From CAJXMH01 sp040220135 (lineage in GTDB: Bacteria; Bacteroidota; Bacteroidia; Flavobacteriales_E; Vicingaceae), in the NCBI GenBank assembly GCA_040220135.1, contig JAVJTT010000024.1, positions 1-64,000 of the forward strand: a DNA stretch of 64,000 nucleotides, given 5' to 3'. The position numbers and the translations under genes were made by a program. A model generated the notes under the pieces. The model saw only the letters and a list, made by a program, of their open reading frames with translations, searched no databases and was not told the origin of the DNA. Shown piece after piece: positions 6,086-16,237 of this stretch (position 1 is its first letter; each line of letters starts with the position of its first letter).

Positions 6086-7873
6086 ATGAAACGAATTTTA
6101 TTTCCCTGCCTTTTGACCTTGATCATTGCTTGTCAGAATCAAGCTCCCCAAGAGGAGGAAACTTCAACTAACATTTCAGCCAATAACTTTGAAAACTACA
6201 ATTCCCTTTTTGTGGAAGGGCTTTGGAAACTGAATCCGATCTGGGCTTCCTATGAAGGTTACTATTTGTACGATTACATGCTTCCCATTCCGAATGAAGC
6301 AAACAAAAAGGAGCATTTGGCTTTCGCTGAAAGGCAATTAAAAAAGCTTCAAGCTTTTGATCTAGAACAATTAAGTGATGAAGAAAAGATTGACTATTAC
6401 CTGATCCGCGATTATTTGCAGTCGCAAGATTTCTTTTTGAATCAGTTTAAAGAGGAGGAGTGGAATCCGGCTTCTTACAACCTTGGTGGTGCCTTTTTTC
6501 AAGTGCTCAACTATCGGGAAAAGGATTTGAACAAGCGTTTAGAGGCGCTTTCTAAAAAGTTAGAAAAGGTGCCGGCTTACTATCAGCAAGCCCAAAAGAA
6601 CATAAACCAGCCCACTCAAGTGCACACTAAACTGGCCATTCAACAACTGAAAGGCTCTACTTCTATTTTTGACGAAAACCTGATTGATTCCTTGGAGAAA
6701 TCATCACAGAACGAAGTTTTTAAAGCTGATTTTACCGCTAAGGTGATGGAAGCGGTAAAGGCAATCAAAGGGTATGTTTCCTTTTTGGAGAACCTACAGC
6801 CAAGCTTAACGGAAGAAACGGCTCGTTGTTTCCGAATCGGCAAAGAACAGTTCGAGAAAAAGTTTGATTATCAAATTCAATCCGGATACAGCGCTCAAGA
6901 GATATTTGAAGCAGCCGTGGAAGAAAAAAGTGAGCTACACGATCAAATGTTTCGCCTTTCTGACATGCTGTGGGAGAAGTATTTTGGAACTACTGAAAAG
7001 CCAGGCAGTCGCTTCGCTCAAATTCAAAAGGTTATTGATGCCGTATCCAAAAAGCATGTACACCGCGATTCATTTATTACTGCTATTCGTCAGCAAATTC
7101 CAGAATTGGAAGCCTTTGTACGAGAAAACGATTTACTGACTCTCGATCCTGAAAAACCCTTGGTGGTGCGAGAAACTCCGAAATACATGCGGGGTTTTGC
7201 CGGAGCTTCTATTTCAGCCCCTGGACCTTACGATAAAAATGCGGAAACCTATTACAATGTAACGCCCCTAGATCATTACACTGAGGAGGAAGCCGAAAGC
7301 TATTTGCGCGAATACAACCATTTTGTGCTGCAGATCTTGAACATACACGAAGCCATTCCCGGTCATTATACTCAGTTGGTGTACAGCAATCAGTCGCCTT
7401 CATTAATTAAAAGTATTTTGGGCAATGGAGCCATGGTAGAAGGTTGGGCGGTATACACCGAACGCATGATGTTAGAAGCGGGCTACGGTGGCGAGGCTTT
7501 AGAGATGGGTTTGATGTATTACAAATGGAACCTACGAACGGTTTGCAATACCATCTTAGACTACGGCATTCACGTCAATAATTTTACCGAAGAAGATGCC
7601 ATGCAATTATTGATGAAAGAAGCTTTTCAAGAAAAATCCGAAGCGGTAGGCAAATGGCGCCGGGCTCGTTTAAGTCAGGTGCAATTGTGCAGCTACTTTA
7701 CCGGCTTTTATGAAATAATGCAGTTGCGCGATGAGCTAAAACTGAAAATGGGCGATAATTTTGATTTGAAGAAGTTCCATGAAAAATTCTTGAGTTATGG
7801 CAGTGCCCCGGTGAAATACATCCGCAAGTTAATGTTGGAAGAACTAAAGCAAGCAGAACCGAAGCCAAGTTAG
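6086..7873 (+). CDS. DUF885 family zinc-peptidase-like lipoprotein
   Basis: This 595-residue protein has a lipoprotein signal (lipobox near LIIAC). Residues 421-427 read HEAIPGH, the HExxPGH motif typical of the DUF885 family and reminiscent of zinc metallopeptidases, followed by a conserved EGWAVYTERM block. The family length (about 550-610) fits. It is probably an envelope-anchored metal-dependent peptidase, but members are poorly characterised, so the reaction is inferred. It is transcribed divergently from the prolyl oligopeptidase, and the pair may act together on extracellular peptides. Confidence 0.8.
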   Translation: MKRILFPCLLTLIIACQNQAPQEEETSTNISANNFENYNSLFVEGLWKLNPIWASYEGYYLYDYMLPIPNEANKKEHLAFAERQLKKLQAFDLEQLSDEEKIDYYLIRDYLQSQDFFLNQFKEEEWNPASYNLGGAFFQVLNYREKDLNKRLEALSKKLEKVPAYYQQAQKNINQPTQVHTKLAIQQLKGSTSIFDENLIDSLEKSSQNEVFKADFTAKVMEAVKAIKGYVSFLENLQPSLTEETARCFRIGKEQFEKKFDYQIQSGYSAQEIFEAAVEEKSELHDQMFRLSDMLWEKYFGTTEKPGSRFAQIQKVIDAVSKKHVHRDSFITAIRQQIPELEAFVRENDLLTLDPEKPLVVRETPKYMRGFAGASISAPGPYDKNAETYYNVTPLDHYTEEEAESYLREYNHFVLQILNIHEAIPGHYTQLVYSNQSPSLIKSILGNGAMVEGWAVYTERMMLEAGYGGEALEMGLMYYKWNLRTVCNTILDYGIHVNNFTEEDAMQLLMKEAFQEKSEAVGKWRRARLSQVQLCSYFTGFYEIMQLRDELKLKMGDNFDLKKFHEKFLSYGSAPVKYIRKLMLEELKQAEPKPS

Positions 7874-7979
7874 TCCTTGAAACGAATTTGTAATACTTTC
7901 ATTTTGAGGGGCTAACTCTCCTTCATTTTCTATCCTTAATTTTAAAACCTTTCTCCGTAAAATCACGTAGAATTTGACC

Positions 7980-10900
7980 ATGAAGAAACTAGCCTTAATC
8001 TACTGCTTACTTCTCTTTCCCGCAGCAATTTGGGCGCAGTGTTTTCAGGTCTTAGATGGCGGAGGAAACTTTTCTGACAATCCCTACTTTGTTAGCTGTA
8101 CCCCCGGCGATTACACCATTTTTGTACAAGTTGATCAAAACATTGGACCTTTTGTAATCAATTGGGGAGATGGCTCACCCAATACCACTGGCGCTACTTT
8201 GCTCACCACCGGAAACGAGTCGCATACCTATACGGCTACCACGGATACCTTTAACATTACCATTACCGATCAGGGAACTGGCTGTGTAGTAAACGGAGTG
8301 GTGGTGATGGAACGAAATCCTTTGGCTTCTATTCAATTACCTGCAGGTGACGATAACTTTGGTTGTACTCCGGTCCAATTTCGTTTTATCAATTCTACCA
8401 CCCAAGTTTCTCAGACTACCACATTTGTTTGGGATTTTGGGGATGGCTCTCCCATCGAAACTTATGATTTTACCAATGCCGGAGATACCATTACCCACAC
8501 TTACTTGCCGGGCGTTGGGGTGCAATCTTGTAATTTAGAAGTGACCTTAACCGCCACAAATTACTGTGGAGCTTCCACGGCCTCTTTTTTCCCATTACGG
8601 GTTTGGGATTTAGATGAAGCCCAAATTGATGCTTCCGCCACCTTACTTTGCTACCCTGATACCATCGTACAATACACCAACAACACTATTCGAAATTGCT
8701 TTCCGGAAGGCAATCAATCGCAGCGCTATGAGAAGTGGAATTTTGGTGATTATTGGGGACAAGGGCAAGACTCCATTATCGACTGGCGACCATGGAATCC
8801 ACCGATTATCAATCCGCCACCTATTGGTTATCCCGGAGTAGGAACCTACACCGTAACCTTGATCGATAGCTCTTTTTGTGGACTTGATACCACTACCCTT
8901 GACATCACCATTACCAATCCACCAACTGCTGTTTTAAGCTCGAACAAAGACACGATTTGCGAAGGCGAAAGTGTGCGCTTTTTTAATAATTCAGTAGGAG
9001 GAGCCAATCAGTTTTCTTGGAATTTTGATCGGGGGCAGGGTTGGCAAAACTTAAATGGAAATAACAAGAATCGAACGTTTAACAATGCTGGCGATTACAC
9101 TATCCGCTTGGCAGTGGGAGTGGCCGGAGCCCAAGGTTGTAACGATACAGCATCGGTAGAACTTTACGTTAACCCCTCGCCGGATACCGATTTTTCTTTT
9201 GATACCAACAATGAATGCGACAGCATGACGGTCAATTTTTCAGACCTTTCCACCGGGAATATTGTCAGTTGGAATTGGGATTTTGGCAACGGAAATACCT
9301 TTAGTGGCCAAAACCCACCGGCTCAAGATTATAATTCCCCCGGAACTTATACCATAAAACTAGTCACCACCAACAACCGAGCTTGTCCGGATTCTACCAC
9401 CAAACAAATTAGAGTTAGAGAAACACCAAGCGCGGGCTTTACCGCCAATAACATTTGCTTAAATACCACCGCTACTTTTATTGATACTTCTAGCGCGGCT
9501 TTAGATCCGATTACTTCTTACAAATGGTACTTTGGAGATGGCGATAGCAGTACGGCACAAAACCCCAATCATCTGTACACCGCTTTTGGAAATTATACCG
9601 TAACTCAAATCGTAGACAATGGTTTTTGTCAGGATACCGCCACTTTAAGTGTTACGGTAGAAAATAATCCAACGGCAGATTTTAGTGTCGATACAGATGA
9701 GGGTTGCAGTCGTCTAACCGTAAACTTCACCAATCAGTCTTCGGCCAATGCCGTCAACTTTCAATGGAACTTTGGCGATGGCTCGTCTCCAGTGAATGCA
9801 AGAGATACCTTCCATACTTTTACCAATAACAGCGGCGCTGATACTTCATTTGTAGTGCGCATGATCGCACAAACTGCTTTTGGTTGTGCCGATACCGTTT
9901 TTGATACCATTCGAGTGTTTCCTGTTCCGCTGCCAAGCTTTACATCCGATGCTATGCTAGATTGCGGCCCTTTGGAAGTGAACTTTACCAATACTACTCA
10001 AGGGGATAGTTTGGATTTCTTTTGGAATTTTGGCGATGGGAGTGCGGTGGTGAACGACACTAATCCCACGCACATATATCAGAACCAAAGCTTGTTTATT
10101 AGTAATTATGATGTCTCTTTGGTGGTGGTTTCCAACAACGGTTGTCGAGATACTACCACACAGCAAGTCACGGTATATCCGGAACCAATTTTTACTTTTA
10201 GTGCCGTACCAGATTCCGGTTGCAGTCCTTTGAGGGTGACTTTTCCTTCTGTGGTGGGGGCAGTTGATTACCGATGGGACTTTGGAGATGGAAGTATCGA
10301 CTCGGGGGCAACACCTACTCATGTATTCGTCAACAATACCACTAATGATCTAACTTATACTGTGCAGCTGATTGCTCAAAATAGCTTTGGCTGTCAAGAC
10401 ACTACCTACGGTTCGGTTTTAGTGTATCCCAATCCAACGTCTAACTTTAGTTTAGATACCAATGTGGGTTGCCAGCCGTTACCCATCAACATTACCAATA
10501 ATTCGACCGGAGCCAATTCTTTTCGTTGGGATTTTGGAGATGGCACAACTTCCGATACTTCGGATGCCACTTTTGTGAAAACGTTTACCAACAATACTCC
10601 GAATGCAGTTTTCAATACCATAGAATTAATTACAGAAACAGACCAAGGTTGTCGTGATACTACCGCTAGACAAGTTGAAGTACACCCCTTTATCGCAGTT
10701 GACTTTTCTTCTGATACGGTAGGTTGTAGTCCTTATTCGGTGGCCTTTAGCAATCAGTCGGTGGGTGCTTTTAGTTACGATTGGAGTTTTGGCGACGGCA
10801 ATGTTTCCACCAATACCAATCCGAATAATTTGTTTGTCAATGCCGGTACCTCAAACCAAACCTATACCACCGAATTAATTGGTACTTCGGTAGAAGGTTG

Positions 10901-13529
10901 TGCCGATACGGCGAGTCAAAATATTTTAATTTATCCCAAACCCACTGCTGATTTTGTTTTGGACACCAATAAAGGTTGTCAGCCCCTGCAATTGCAAGTC
11001 AACAACAATTCAGTGATTGCCGATAGCCTAATTTGGACTTTTGGAGATGGTACTACTTCTGATACCACAGTGGCGAATTTTATCAAAACTTACACCAATA
11101 CATCTCAAAGTGCGGCTTTTAATACGCTTCGCTTAATCGTATTAACCGACAATGGCTGTCGAGATACCATCAGCGAAGTGGTAGAAGTGCATCCCTTTAT
11201 CTCGGTTGACTTTACTTCTGATACCGCTGGTTGTCAACCATTTCCGGTTCAGTTTAACAACCAGTCGATCGGGGCTTCAAATTACAATTGGACCTTTGGT
11301 GATGGGGCTAACTCTACGGCAAGCAATCCCAACTATACTTACCGAAATAATGGAACCACCAATCAAACTTTTACCGCTCAATTAATTGGCTCTTCAACGG
11401 AAGGCTGTGCCGATACAGCTACTCAAGACATTGTAGTTTTTCCAAAACCAACCGCAGACTACAGCTTAACTGATACAGCAGGTTGTCATCCTTTGCCTGT
11501 TACTTTTACCAACAGCTCAGTCATTGCAGACTCTTGCATTTGGTCATACGGAGAGGGAACTATTTTAAGGAATTGTGCCCCTACCAATAATTTCACCTAC
11601 ACCAATACCACTTCATTTTTACCGGTAAATTTCAATTCCCGCTTAATCGTTCTAACCAATCAAGGCTGTCGAGATACGGCCACGCAAAACATTCGGGTAA
11701 ATCCGCAAATCATTGCTGATTTCAATTCAGATACCGCCGGTTGCAGTCCGCTTCGTATAGACTTTCAAGATGCCTCTACCGGAGTAGATACTTATGAATG
11801 GACTTTCGGAGACGGTGGTGGCTCTCCACAGCGAAGTCCCGGTCATTTTTTTATTAATTCCGGTCAGCAAGACACGATTTTTAACACCAAACTGAAAGTT
11901 ACCAGTGCTTATGGTTGTGTGGATAGTAGCTTACAAGACATAACTATTTTCCCGAAGCCGGTAGCCGACTTTGTGATCGATGTGAACGATGGCTGTCAGC
12001 CGCTTGAAGTGAACTTTACCAATCAGTCTGTCTTAGACGACAGCTGCAGTTGGATTTATGGAGATGGCGCTATGAGCAACGATTGTTCGCCGCTAACCCA
12101 ACACACTTACACCAACACACTTTCTTTGGTGCCTGTGAATTACCAAGCTCAATTGGTGGTGGTGACGAATCAGGGCTGTGCGGATAGCTTAAGCCGTAAC
12201 ATTCGAGTAAAACCACAAGTTACAGCTGAGTTTACCGCTGATACGATTGGTTGTTCTCCCTTAGATGTAACCTTTAGAAGTCAATCTTTTGGAGCGGCCA
12301 ATTTCTTTTGGGATTTTGGCAATGGTCGACAAGGAAACGGCATGATTACCACCAATCAGTATACCAATACTGGTTCGATTGACTCTATTTATACGGTGGA
12401 ACTGGTGGCACAATCGCTGTACCAATGTGATGATACAGCTAGGCAAGATATAACCGTTCACCCCACGCCCATTCCCGACTTTGAAGCAACCCCGGTTTTT
12501 CAGGTTTTTCCGGACGCCACGGTTAATCTAACCAACAACACCAATGCCGGGAATTGGGACTTCTTTTGGGATTTTAAAGACGGCGATACGTCTATTTTGC
12601 GAGATCCGATTTCACACACTTATGGTACTTGGGGACAATATTTGATCAACCTACGGGCTTCTTCACAGTTTTGTAGCGATGATATAGAAAAACTGATCGA
12701 GATTGATGTGCCAGTGCCCATTGCCGATTTTGGCGACTCGGCTTCTGGCTGTGAACCTTTGGAAGTGCAGTTTTCTAATTTGTCGGAATATGGGAATCAA
12801 TTTTTCTGGGATTTTGGTGATGGTAGAGGAAGTTCTACGGCAGAAAATCCAAGCTACACCTATTTTCAAGAAGGAGATTATACTGTAACACTACGGGTGC
12901 TTGGCTTCGATGGAAATAAAGAAGATACTGAGGTAAAGCAGAATTACATTCAAGTCTTCAATTCACCGAGAGCACAATTTTTCGCCAATAAAGAAACGGT
13001 TTACATTCCCAATGATCCTTTGGTATTATCGAACACATCGGTAGATGGCGATAACTTTGAATGGGATTTTGGAGATGGCAATACTTCCACGGAACGTAGC
13101 CCTATCCATTATTACCAAGAAGAAGGTTTTTTTGATATTCGTTTGATAGCGAATACCGCATTCGGTTGTAGTGATACCTTTTTTCTTCCTACGGCAATAG
13201 AAGCTGAATTAGAAGGTAGAATAGAGGTGCCTAATGCTTTTACACCTAATCCCAATGGAGGAAGCGGCGGGGCAGTTAATCCCTTGGCATCCGGCGCTAA
13301 CTTAAACGATATTTTTTACGCTAAAATTCAAGGGGCAGTAAAATATGAACTGAATATTTTCAATAAATGGGGAGAGTTACTTTTTGTGAGCAATGATATA
13401 AATGTGGGCTGGGACGGATACTACCGAGACAAACTTTGCCAGCAAGATGTGTATGTCTGGAAAATAAAAGCCGAATTTGCCGACGGAGAATCGGTGGTGA
13501 AGGTAGGAGATTTGATGTTATTACGATAA
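7980..13529 (+). CDS. Giant PKD-repeat protein with T9SS gliding-motility-type C-terminal domain
   Basis: This 1849-residue secreted protein has a signal peptide ending near IWAQ. The ATG at 7980 is preferred over an in-frame TTG two codons upstream. The body is about twenty PKD-like domains, most with WDFGDG or a variant, and most with a pair of Cys (G-C-x-P-L early, G-C-x-D-T late) that could form a disulfide. The last 95 residues (from VPNAFTPN to the end, with FNKWGELLF and GWDGYYR) match the CHU_C/gliding motility-associated C-terminal domain, a type B T9SS signal. It is likely exported across the outer membrane and held at the surface, perhaps as an adhesin. It is followed within 3 bp by a TPR/PD40 gene and then a PorP/SprF gene. 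Confidence 0.88.
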   Translation: MKKLALIYCLLLFPAAIWAQCFQVLDGGGNFSDNPYFVSCTPGDYTIFVQVDQNIGPFVINWGDGSPNTTGATLLTTGNESHTYTATTDTFNITITDQGTGCVVNGVVVMERNPLASIQLPAGDDNFGCTPVQFRFINSTTQVSQTTTFVWDFGDGSPIETYDFTNAGDTITHTYLPGVGVQSCNLEVTLTATNYCGASTASFFPLRVWDLDEAQIDASATLLCYPDTIVQYTNNTIRNCFPEGNQSQRYEKWNFGDYWGQGQDSIIDWRPWNPPIINPPPIGYPGVGTYTVTLIDSSFCGLDTTTLDITITNPPTAVLSSNKDTICEGESVRFFNNSVGGANQFSWNFDRGQGWQNLNGNNKNRTFNNAGDYTIRLAVGVAGAQGCNDTASVELYVNPSPDTDFSFDTNNECDSMTVNFSDLSTGNIVSWNWDFGNGNTFSGQNPPAQDYNSPGTYTIKLVTTNNRACPDSTTKQIRVRETPSAGFTANNICLNTTATFIDTSSAALDPITSYKWYFGDGDSSTAQNPNHLYTAFGNYTVTQIVDNGFCQDTATLSVTVENNPTADFSVDTDEGCSRLTVNFTNQSSANAVNFQWNFGDGSSPVNARDTFHTFTNNSGADTSFVVRMIAQTAFGCADTVFDTIRVFPVPLPSFTSDAMLDCGPLEVNFTNTTQGDSLDFFWNFGDGSAVVNDTNPTHIYQNQSLFISNYDVSLVVVSNNGCRDTTTQQVTVYPEPIFTFSAVPDSGCSPLRVTFPSVVGAVDYRWDFGDGSIDSGATPTHVFVNNTTNDLTYTVQLIAQNSFGCQDTTYGSVLVYPNPTSNFSLDTNVGCQPLPINITNNSTGANSFRWDFGDGTTSDTSDATFVKTFTNNTPNAVFNTIELITETDQGCRDTTARQVEVHPFIAVDFSSDTVGCSPYSVAFSNQSVGAFSYDWSFGDGNVSTNTNPNNLFVNAGTSNQTYTTELIGTSVEGCADTASQNILIYPKPTADFVLDTNKGCQPLQLQVNNNSVIADSLIWTFGDGTTSDTTVANFIKTYTNTSQSAAFNTLRLIVLTDNGCRDTISEVVEVHPFISVDFTSDTAGCQPFPVQFNNQSIGASNYNWTFGDGANSTASNPNYTYRNNGTTNQTFTAQLIGSSTEGCADTATQDIVVFPKPTADYSLTDTAGCHPLPVTFTNSSVIADSCIWSYGEGTILRNCAPTNNFTYTNTTSFLPVNFNSRLIVLTNQGCRDTATQNIRVNPQIIADFNSDTAGCSPLRIDFQDASTGVDTYEWTFGDGGGSPQRSPGHFFINSGQQDTIFNTKLKVTSAYGCVDSSLQDITIFPKPVADFVIDVNDGCQPLEVNFTNQSVLDDSCSWIYGDGAMSNDCSPLTQHTYTNTLSLVPVNYQAQLVVVTNQGCADSLSRNIRVKPQVTAEFTADTIGCSPLDVTFRSQSFGAANFFWDFGNGRQGNGMITTNQYTNTGSIDSIYTVELVAQSLYQCDDTARQDITVHPTPIPDFEATPVFQVFPDATVNLTNNTNAGNWDFFWDFKDGDTSILRDPISHTYGTWGQYLINLRASSQFCSDDIEKLIEIDVPVPIADFGDSASGCEPLEVQFSNLSEYGNQFFWDFGDGRGSSTAENPSYTYFQEGDYTVTLRVLGFDGNKEDTEVKQNYIQVFNSPRAQFFANKETVYIPNDPLVLSNTSVDGDNFEWDFGDGNTSTERSPIHYYQEEGFFDIRLIANTAFGCSDTFFLPTAIEAELEGRIEVPNAFTPNPNGGSGGAVNPLASGANLNDIFYAKIQGAVKYELNIFNKWGELLFVSNDINVGWDGYYRDKLCQQDVYVWKIKAEFADGESVVKVGDLMLLR
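10425..12458 (+). repeat. Higher-order tandem repeat of paired PKD domains
   Basis: Four successive two-domain units start at 10425, 10932, 11439 and 11949, and the next domain starts at 12459, giving lengths of 507, 507, 510 and 510 bp. The first domain of each pair opens like YPKPTADFVLDTNKGC and the second like HPFISVDFTSDTAGC. Same-type domains resemble each other more than their neighbours, so the pair was the unit of duplication. Confidence 0.8.
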
Positions 13530-13532
13530 TTT

Positions 13533-15110
13533 ATGAAACGAAACACAGTTTTATTTTTACTTTTTAGTTTAATGTTTGTCACGGCCTTTGGTCAATCAAA
13601 GCAATACAATCGGCAACAAAAGAATACCTTCGAAGATGCTGACTCCTATTATGTCTACGGAGATTACTATACGGCATCGAAACTGTTTTTAGAAATATAT
13701 GATGTTGATCCAGACTTTCGAGAAATCAATTACAAACTAGGCGATGCGCTTTTTCAATTGGATGAATTTGATGAAGCCCTTCCTTATCTTGAAAAAGGGA
13801 TAGGCTTTAACTTAGACGCCCATTATCAAGTGGCACAAATTCATTTGTATCAAGGAAATTTGCAAGCTTGTCGGGAAGTGATTGAGGATTTCAAAAACAT
13901 CATCGAACCGAAAAAGTCTCAATATAATTTCCAAGACTTAAATCGTTTGCTTGAAAAAACACAAGTCGCTGAGCGGATGATGCTGAATCCTGAAGTAGTG
14001 AACATCATTAATCTGGGTAAAAAGGTAAACAGTAAGAACGATGAATATGTGCCTTTGATCGCTTCCGATGAATCGGTGATGATCTTTACTTCTCGTCGTT
14101 TGCGTGAAGGAAACGAGCTAGATCCTAGTGGACAGCCTTTTGAAGATATCTACATTTCAATGCATGTGGATGGCGAGTGGACCAAAGCAAAACCCATTCC
14201 CGGTGATGTAAATACAGATGTGCATGATGCTTGTGTAGGATTATCGCCTGATGGTGAACGCTTGTTTGTGTACCGTTCTAATGACAATCTAATTGGCGGA
14301 GACATTTATGAATCTTTCAATAAAGATGGCCTTTGGACTACTCCTGTAAGAATGGGGGAGGAAATCAACAATTACGAGACTATAGAGCCAAGTGCTTCCC
14401 TTTCGTTAGATGGAAAAACTTTTTATTTTTCCTCAAACCGAGAAGGTGGGTTCGGTGGTTTTGATCTCTATCGAGTGAAGCTTCTACCCAATGGAGAATG
14501 GAGCAAGGCCAAAAATTTAGGGCCAACCATTAATACGCCCTACGATGATGATGCGCCCTTTATTCACCCCAATGGAAAAACCCTTTACTTTAGTTCTAAA
14601 GGGCATAAAAACATGGGCGGCTTTGATGTCTTTAAAAGTGAATTGCAAGAAGAGGAGAAATGGAGTGAGCCTGAAAACCTAGGATACCCCACAAACACCA
14701 CCAAAGACGACATCTACTTTGTGATTTCGGCCAACGAACAGCACGGTTATTATGCCTCAGATAAAAGTGGCGGTTTTGGCGAGCACGATCTGTACATGAT
14801 CGATTATCTAGAAAAGGAGTTGCGACAGTCAGTGATTCGAGGTAAGGTAGTAGATGCCAAAAGTGGTAAAGCAATACAATCTGACATTAGTTTAATTGAA
14901 TTGGAAAGCGGAGAGTTAAGCGGGGCTTACCGAACCAACCAACAAACAGGCTCTTTTATCTTTTTGGTGAATCCCAATGTAGAATACGACCTGATCATAG
15001 AAGCCAACGGCTACCAAGAATTAATGGAGCCTATTTTGTACCAAGTTGAAGACTTGCAAAAAGAACAAAACAAAACCTTCAAACTAAAACCTACGCCTAG
15101 CGAACCTTGA
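13533..15110 (+). CDS. TPR and PD40 beta-propeller protein of a T9SS module (no OmpA domain)
   Basis: This 525-residue protein has a signal peptide ending near AFGQ. Residues about 27-130 are TPR-like helices, about 165-420 are WD40-like PD40 repeats (several blades with the TLYFSS or TFYFSS pattern), and about 440-520 form a carboxypeptidase-regulatory-like domain (RGKVVDAKSGKAI). PorE-type T9SS proteins have this order plus a C-terminal OmpA domain; here the OmpA domain is missing. It starts 3 bp after the PKD giant and overlaps the PorP gene by 4 bp, so the three are surely one operon. It is probably periplasmic and helps to couple the substrate or PorP to the envelope; this role is inferred. 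Confidence 0.8.
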   Translation: MKRNTVLFLLFSLMFVTAFGQSKQYNRQQKNTFEDADSYYVYGDYYTASKLFLEIYDVDPDFREINYKLGDALFQLDEFDEALPYLEKGIGFNLDAHYQVAQIHLYQGNLQACREVIEDFKNIIEPKKSQYNFQDLNRLLEKTQVAERMMLNPEVVNIINLGKKVNSKNDEYVPLIASDESVMIFTSRRLREGNELDPSGQPFEDIYISMHVDGEWTKAKPIPGDVNTDVHDACVGLSPDGERLFVYRSNDNLIGGDIYESFNKDGLWTTPVRMGEEINNYETIEPSASLSLDGKTFYFSSNREGGFGGFDLYRVKLLPNGEWSKAKNLGPTINTPYDDDAPFIHPNGKTLYFSSKGHKNMGGFDVFKSELQEEEKWSEPENLGYPTNTTKDDIYFVISANEQHGYYASDKSGGFGEHDLYMIDYLEKELRQSVIRGKVVDAKSGKAIQSDISLIELESGELSGAYRTNQQTGSFIFLVNPNVEYDLIIEANGYQELMEPILYQVEDLQKEQNKTFKLKPTPSEP

Positions 15111-16123
15111 GAAGAATAGCTTACATATTGTTTGTTTTACTGGCTTTGTCATTTAGCCTTGAAGCTCAGGACATGCAGTTTTCGCAATTCTATGCGGCAC
15201 CCATGTATATCAATCCGGCCTTTACCGGTTCTACGGTGCAGCACCGTTTTGTAATGAATTACCGTCATCAATGGCCTAATATTCCCGGAGCATTTGAATC
15301 GTACCACGCTTCTTACGATTACAATGCGGCAGACATCAACAGTGGTTTTGGGCTGATCTTAAATCGAGAGGAAGCTGGTTCATTTGGCTTAACCACTAAC
15401 ATGGCAGCACTTTCATATGCATACCGTTTTCAGTTGCAGCGTAAATTGTATTTACAACCGGGTCTTAAGTTGGGTTATGCCTTTCGGGGAATAGATTACA
15501 GCAAATTAGTGTTTAACGATCAATTGGAAAGCAATAGCTCACTCACCGCTGATGAGGATGCCTTTGCGGAAGAAAACATTAGTTATCCGGACATTAGCAC
15601 CGGACTGTTGGTTTATGGAGAAAACTACTGGGGTGGTTTTTCGGTCAATCATTTAAACCGACCCAACCAAACATTACTTGGCGAAGGAAACGAAAGCGAG
15701 CTGCCCATGAAATTTTCAGCCCATGCAGGATATAAATTTCAGCTTTCCGGTCCCATAAAAAAGCGACTTTCGGCCAAAGAGGTAATGGCCGCCATTCATT
15801 ATAAGTCGCAGGGTTTGTTTGATCAGTTTGATATGGGAGCTTATTACAACCACGCTCCCTTTGTTTTTGGCTTGTGGTATCGAGGTATTCCCGGCTTTAA
15901 AGCCTATGAAGCCGGTTATCAAAACAACGATGCGGTCACTTTTTTGGTAGGCTACACCATTCCCGACCGCAATTTTAGAGTGGGTTACTCTTACGACGCT
16001 ACCATTTCACGTTTGGCGAGCAATACCGGTGGTTCACACGAAATTTCTATTGTGTACGAAGTGGCCAGCAAAAGGCAAAAAAGAAAAAGCCGACGCTTTA
16101 TAGTGCCTTGTGCGAAGTTTTAA
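15107..16123 (+). CDS. PorP/SprF family type IX secretion outer-membrane protein
   Basis: This 338-residue protein has a signal peptide ending near LEAQ and then the family opening DMQFSQFYAAPMYINPAFTG. The remainder is a beta-barrel-like alternation ending in VPCAKF. PorP/SprF proteins sit in the outer membrane and, where studied in Flavobacterium, are needed for secretion or anchoring of the neighbouring type B T9SS substrate. The start appears to be TTG at 15107, inside TTGA that also forms the stop of the preceding gene; no ATG gives the signal peptide. The overlap suggests translational coupling. Confidence 0.88.
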   Translation: MRRIAYILFVLLALSFSLEAQDMQFSQFYAAPMYINPAFTGSTVQHRFVMNYRHQWPNIPGAFESYHASYDYNAADINSGFGLILNREEAGSFGLTTNMAALSYAYRFQLQRKLYLQPGLKLGYAFRGIDYSKLVFNDQLESNSSLTADEDAFAEENISYPDISTGLLVYGENYWGGFSVNHLNRPNQTLLGEGNESELPMKFSAHAGYKFQLSGPIKKRLSAKEVMAAIHYKSQGLFDQFDMGAYYNHAPFVFGLWYRGIPGFKAYEAGYQNNDAVTFLVGYTIPDRNFRVGYSYDATISRLASNTGGSHEISIVYEVASKRQKRKSRRFIVPCAKF

Positions 16124-16185
16124 ATGGACTTGAACTGATTTCCCTAATTTGAATTGAAAAATATTTAGAGAAGGGAATACTTTTA

Positions 16186-16215
16186 TTTGTTTTTTTGATT
16201 TCCTGATTACCTTTA
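16186..16215 (+). promoter_or_regulatory. Candidate Bacteroidota promoter for the sulfotransferase gene
   Basis: TTTG (16186-16189) and TACCTTTA (16208-16215, one mismatch to TAnnTTTG) are separated by 18 bp. The ATG at 16238 follows 22 bp later. Confidence 0.5.
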
Positions 16216-16237
16216 GAACCTTGATTCAATAGTTCCT

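Noticed and set aside
10425..12458. CRISPR or tandem non-coding repeat
   Set aside because: The periodicity is coding and in frame: two PKD domains per unit in one long gene.
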